Assembly: GCF_027533645.1 (NCBI RefSeq)
Contig: NZ_JAQAGY010000002.1
Span: 310,001-374,000, forward strand
From: Paenibacillus caseinilyticus
Lineage (GTDB): Bacteria > Bacillota > Bacilli > Paenibacillales > NBRC-103111
Length of the DNA: 64,000 nt
Direction of reading: 5' to 3'
Part shown: positions 62,336 through 64,000 of the stretch, piece after piece
Position numbering within the stretch: the stretch's first letter is position 1
Layout of the letters: each line of letters starts with the position of its first letter
Program-made: the position numbers and the translations under genes
Notes under the pieces: generated by a model
Databases searched by the model: none
Seen by the model: only the letters and a program-made list of their open reading frames with translations
What the model was told of the DNA's origin: nothing

Positions 62336-64000
62336 ATGGCATATCGGTTCGTGATCGGGAGAGCCGGAAGCGGCAAGACGACGTATTGCTTGGAAGAAAT
62401 CAGGCAGAGGCTGGAGGAAAAGCCGGACGGACCTCCGGTGATTTGGCTCGTGCCGGAGCAAGCGACGTTTCAAACGGAGTATGCGCTGGTGAACGGACCG
62501 GGGCTCGGCGGCACGATGAGGGCGCAGGTGCTGAGCTTCCGCCGTTTGGCTTGGCGGGTCATGCAGGAAGTGGGGGGCACGGCACGCCTGCCGATCGACG
62601 AGATCGGGAAGAAGCTGCTGCTGCACCGTATATTACATAGAGGGAAGGACCGTCTGCGGAGGTTTCACGCTTCGGCGGACCAGATGGGATTCATCGATAA
62701 CCTCAGCGAGATTCTCAGTGAGTTCAAGCGGTACTGCGTGGCTCCGGAGGATCTTCAGAACTACTATACACAGCGGTTCGGTGGCGGGCTTGGCGGCGGG
62801 TCGCTGGAGGACAAGCTGCACGACCTGCAGGTGGTCTATCACGAATTCGAGACGGAACTGTCCAAGCTCTATCTGGATGGCGAAGATTACTTGACGCTGC
62901 TTGCCCGGCAGCTGCCTGAGTCCGCTTATGTGAACGGCGCAGAAGTATGGGTCGACGGTTTTCACGGCTTCACGCCGCAGGAGCTTGCGGTTCTGGTGAA
63001 GCTGGGGGAGCGGGCCGGCTCGGTGAAGATCACGCTCTGTCTCCACCGTCCGTACATGCCCGGCGAGCCGCTGAACGAGCTGGAGCTCTTCCACCTGCCG
63101 GCACGCACTATGCAGAAGCTGCAGGAGGGGCTGAGGGAGGCTCAGGTTCCTGTACTGGACCCTGTTGTGCTGCCGGCAGCTCCTCCCATTCGTTTTGCGC
63201 AGCAGCCCATATTGGCTTACCTGGAGTCGCACTGGGGAGACCGCGTCAAGCAGCCTTGCCCCGTCGTTCCGCTGGAGCGCGCCGGCTCGCCGGTCCGCAT
63301 CACCCAGGCAGCCGGCCGGAGAGCCGAAGTGGAAGGAGCCGCACGGGATATTATCGCTCTCGTCCGGGATAAGGGGTTGAGATGGAGGGACATCTCAGTT
63401 TCTCTTCGCGACGTAGAGTCGTATTGCGACCTCATCAAGGCGACGTTCGAGGATTACGGCATCCCGCATTTCTTCGACAGCAAAAGATCCATCCTGCATC
63501 ACCCATTGGTCGAGCTTATCCGCTCCTCGCTGGAAGCCTGCGGCAACCACTGGAAGTATGATGCGGTGTTCCGGAGCATCAAGACAGGCTTCTTCCTGCC
63601 GCTGCCGGGCGCGGATACGGATCCGGAGACCGGGATCAGGATCGACCGCCATGCGATGGATCACCTGGAGAATTATGTGCTTGCCTTCGGTATTCAAGGC
63701 AGCCGGTGGACCGAGGACAAGGACTGGACTTACTCGTACCGGACCACTCTCGAAGACGAAGGCGAAGCGCGGGCGGCGGACGAAGCGTTCCTGAATCGGA
63801 TCAATGCCTGCCGCAGACTGGTGGCGGCTCCGCTGGGCGAATTATACAAGAAACAGAAGGGCAGGAGGGAAACGGTCCGGGAGCGCGTGGAGACCTTATA
63901 CGGTTTTCTCGTGAGGCTGGGTGTACCGGAGCGTCTCGAGTATTGGAGCCAGAAGGCGCTGAAGGACGGGGAACCGGAAACCGCGCGCCTGCACGGACAA
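62336..64000 (+). CDS. addB: Helicase-exonuclease AddAB, subunit AddB (5' part)
   Basis: The first 555 codons of AddB are present; the frame is open at the right edge, so the gene is cut by the window, not truncated. N-terminal GRAGSGKT (8-15) is the Walker A of the helicase-like domain, followed by LVPEQATFQTE and VWVDGFHGFTPQE. AddAB processes double-strand ends for recombination. The C-terminal nuclease domain and its FeS cysteines are outside. The weak GCGAGGTGCAGG lies before the ATG. Confidence 0.93.
   Translation, partial: MAYRFVIGRAGSGKTTYCLEEIRQRLEEKPDGPPVIWLVPEQATFQTEYALVNGPGLGGTMRAQVLSFRRLAWRVMQEVGGTARLPIDEIGKKLLLHRILHRGKDRLRRFHASADQMGFIDNLSEILSEFKRYCVAPEDLQNYYTQRFGGGLGGGSLEDKLHDLQVVYHEFETELSKLYLDGEDYLTLLARQLPESAYVNGAEVWVDGFHGFTPQELAVLVKLGERAGSVKITLCLHRPYMPGEPLNELELFHLPARTMQKLQEGLREAQVPVLDPVVLPAAPPIRFAQQPILAYLESHWGDRVKQPCPVVPLERAGSPVRITQAAGRRAEVEGAARDIIALVRDKGLRWRDISVSLRDVESYCDLIKATFEDYGIPHFFDSKRSILHHPLVELIRSSLEACGNHWKYDAVFRSIKTGFFLPLPGADTDPETGIRIDRHAMDHLENYVLAFGIQGSRWTEDKDWTYSYRTTLEDEGEARAADEAFLNRINACRRLVAAPLGELYKKQKGRRETVRERVETLYGFLVRLGVPERLEYWSQKALKDGEPETARLHGQ

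Overview
The window is a GC-rich chromosomal segment of an endospore-forming, naturally competent Firmicute. Gene content and order (the yqeG to yqeM block, comER/EA/EB/EC, holA-rpsT-gpr-spoIIP-lepA-hemW-hrcA-grpE-dnaK-dnaJ-prmA-rsmE-mtaB) and protein character suggest Paenibacillaceae, probably a high-GC Paenibacillus. This is an inference from sequence alone. No rRNA, tRNA, CRISPR array, insertion sequence or prophage was seen. Long antisense open frames are common here and reflect base composition.

Layout. (1) 1-3000: end of a Crp/Fnr-type regulator, a PlsC-like acyltransferase, an L,D-transpeptidase, a possible structured RNA and three very small proteins. (2) 3.2-12 kb: a spoVA-type operon led by a DUF421 protein, a MoxR-DUF58-transglutaminase operon, and cotJABC. 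(3) 12.1-18.6 kb: the yqeG-yqeH-aroE-yhbY-nadD-yqeK-rsfS-cvfB-yqeM housekeeping block. It is interrupted before rsfS by an array of hairpins with an exact 45-bp period. (4) 18.6-27.6 kb: leuS behind a T-box leader, then comER (minus strand) and comEA-comEB-comEC. (5) 27.7-33.1 kb: assimilatory nitrite reductase nirBD and a formate/nitrite channel, with a GlnR/TnrA-like box and a possible 17-residue leader ORF, then an EamA exporter. (6) 33.4-35.4 kb: an ECF sigma factor with its own promoter and a large membrane anti-sigma factor. (7) 35.7-45.3 kb: holA, rpsT (minus), gpr, a minus-strand chemotaxis receptor placed between gpr and spoIIP, yqxA, lepA and hemW. (8) 45.6-54.7 kb: an acetyltransferase, then the heat-shock operon hrcA - group III (archaeal-like) chaperonin - grpE - dnaK - dnaJ under a CIRCE operator, then yfhD, a small unknown gene and prmA. 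(9) 54.7-64 kb: M50 protease, rsmE, mtaB, Nudix hydrolase, RlmI-like methyltransferase, nitroreductase, HEAT-repeat protein (minus) and the first 555 codons of addB.

The most striking feature is the complete thermosome-like chaperonin between hrcA and grpE. It has the nucleotide-site motifs of the superfamily and a sequence resembling the helical lid of group II chaperonins. It overlaps the hrcA stop codon by ATGA and sits under a textbook CIRCE. The Hsp70 machine and a lid-bearing Hsp60 that may need no GroES therefore look co-regulated by HrcA. Other strong leads are the 45-bp hairpin array before rsfS, the nirB leader and the possible structured RNA near 1.7 kb.
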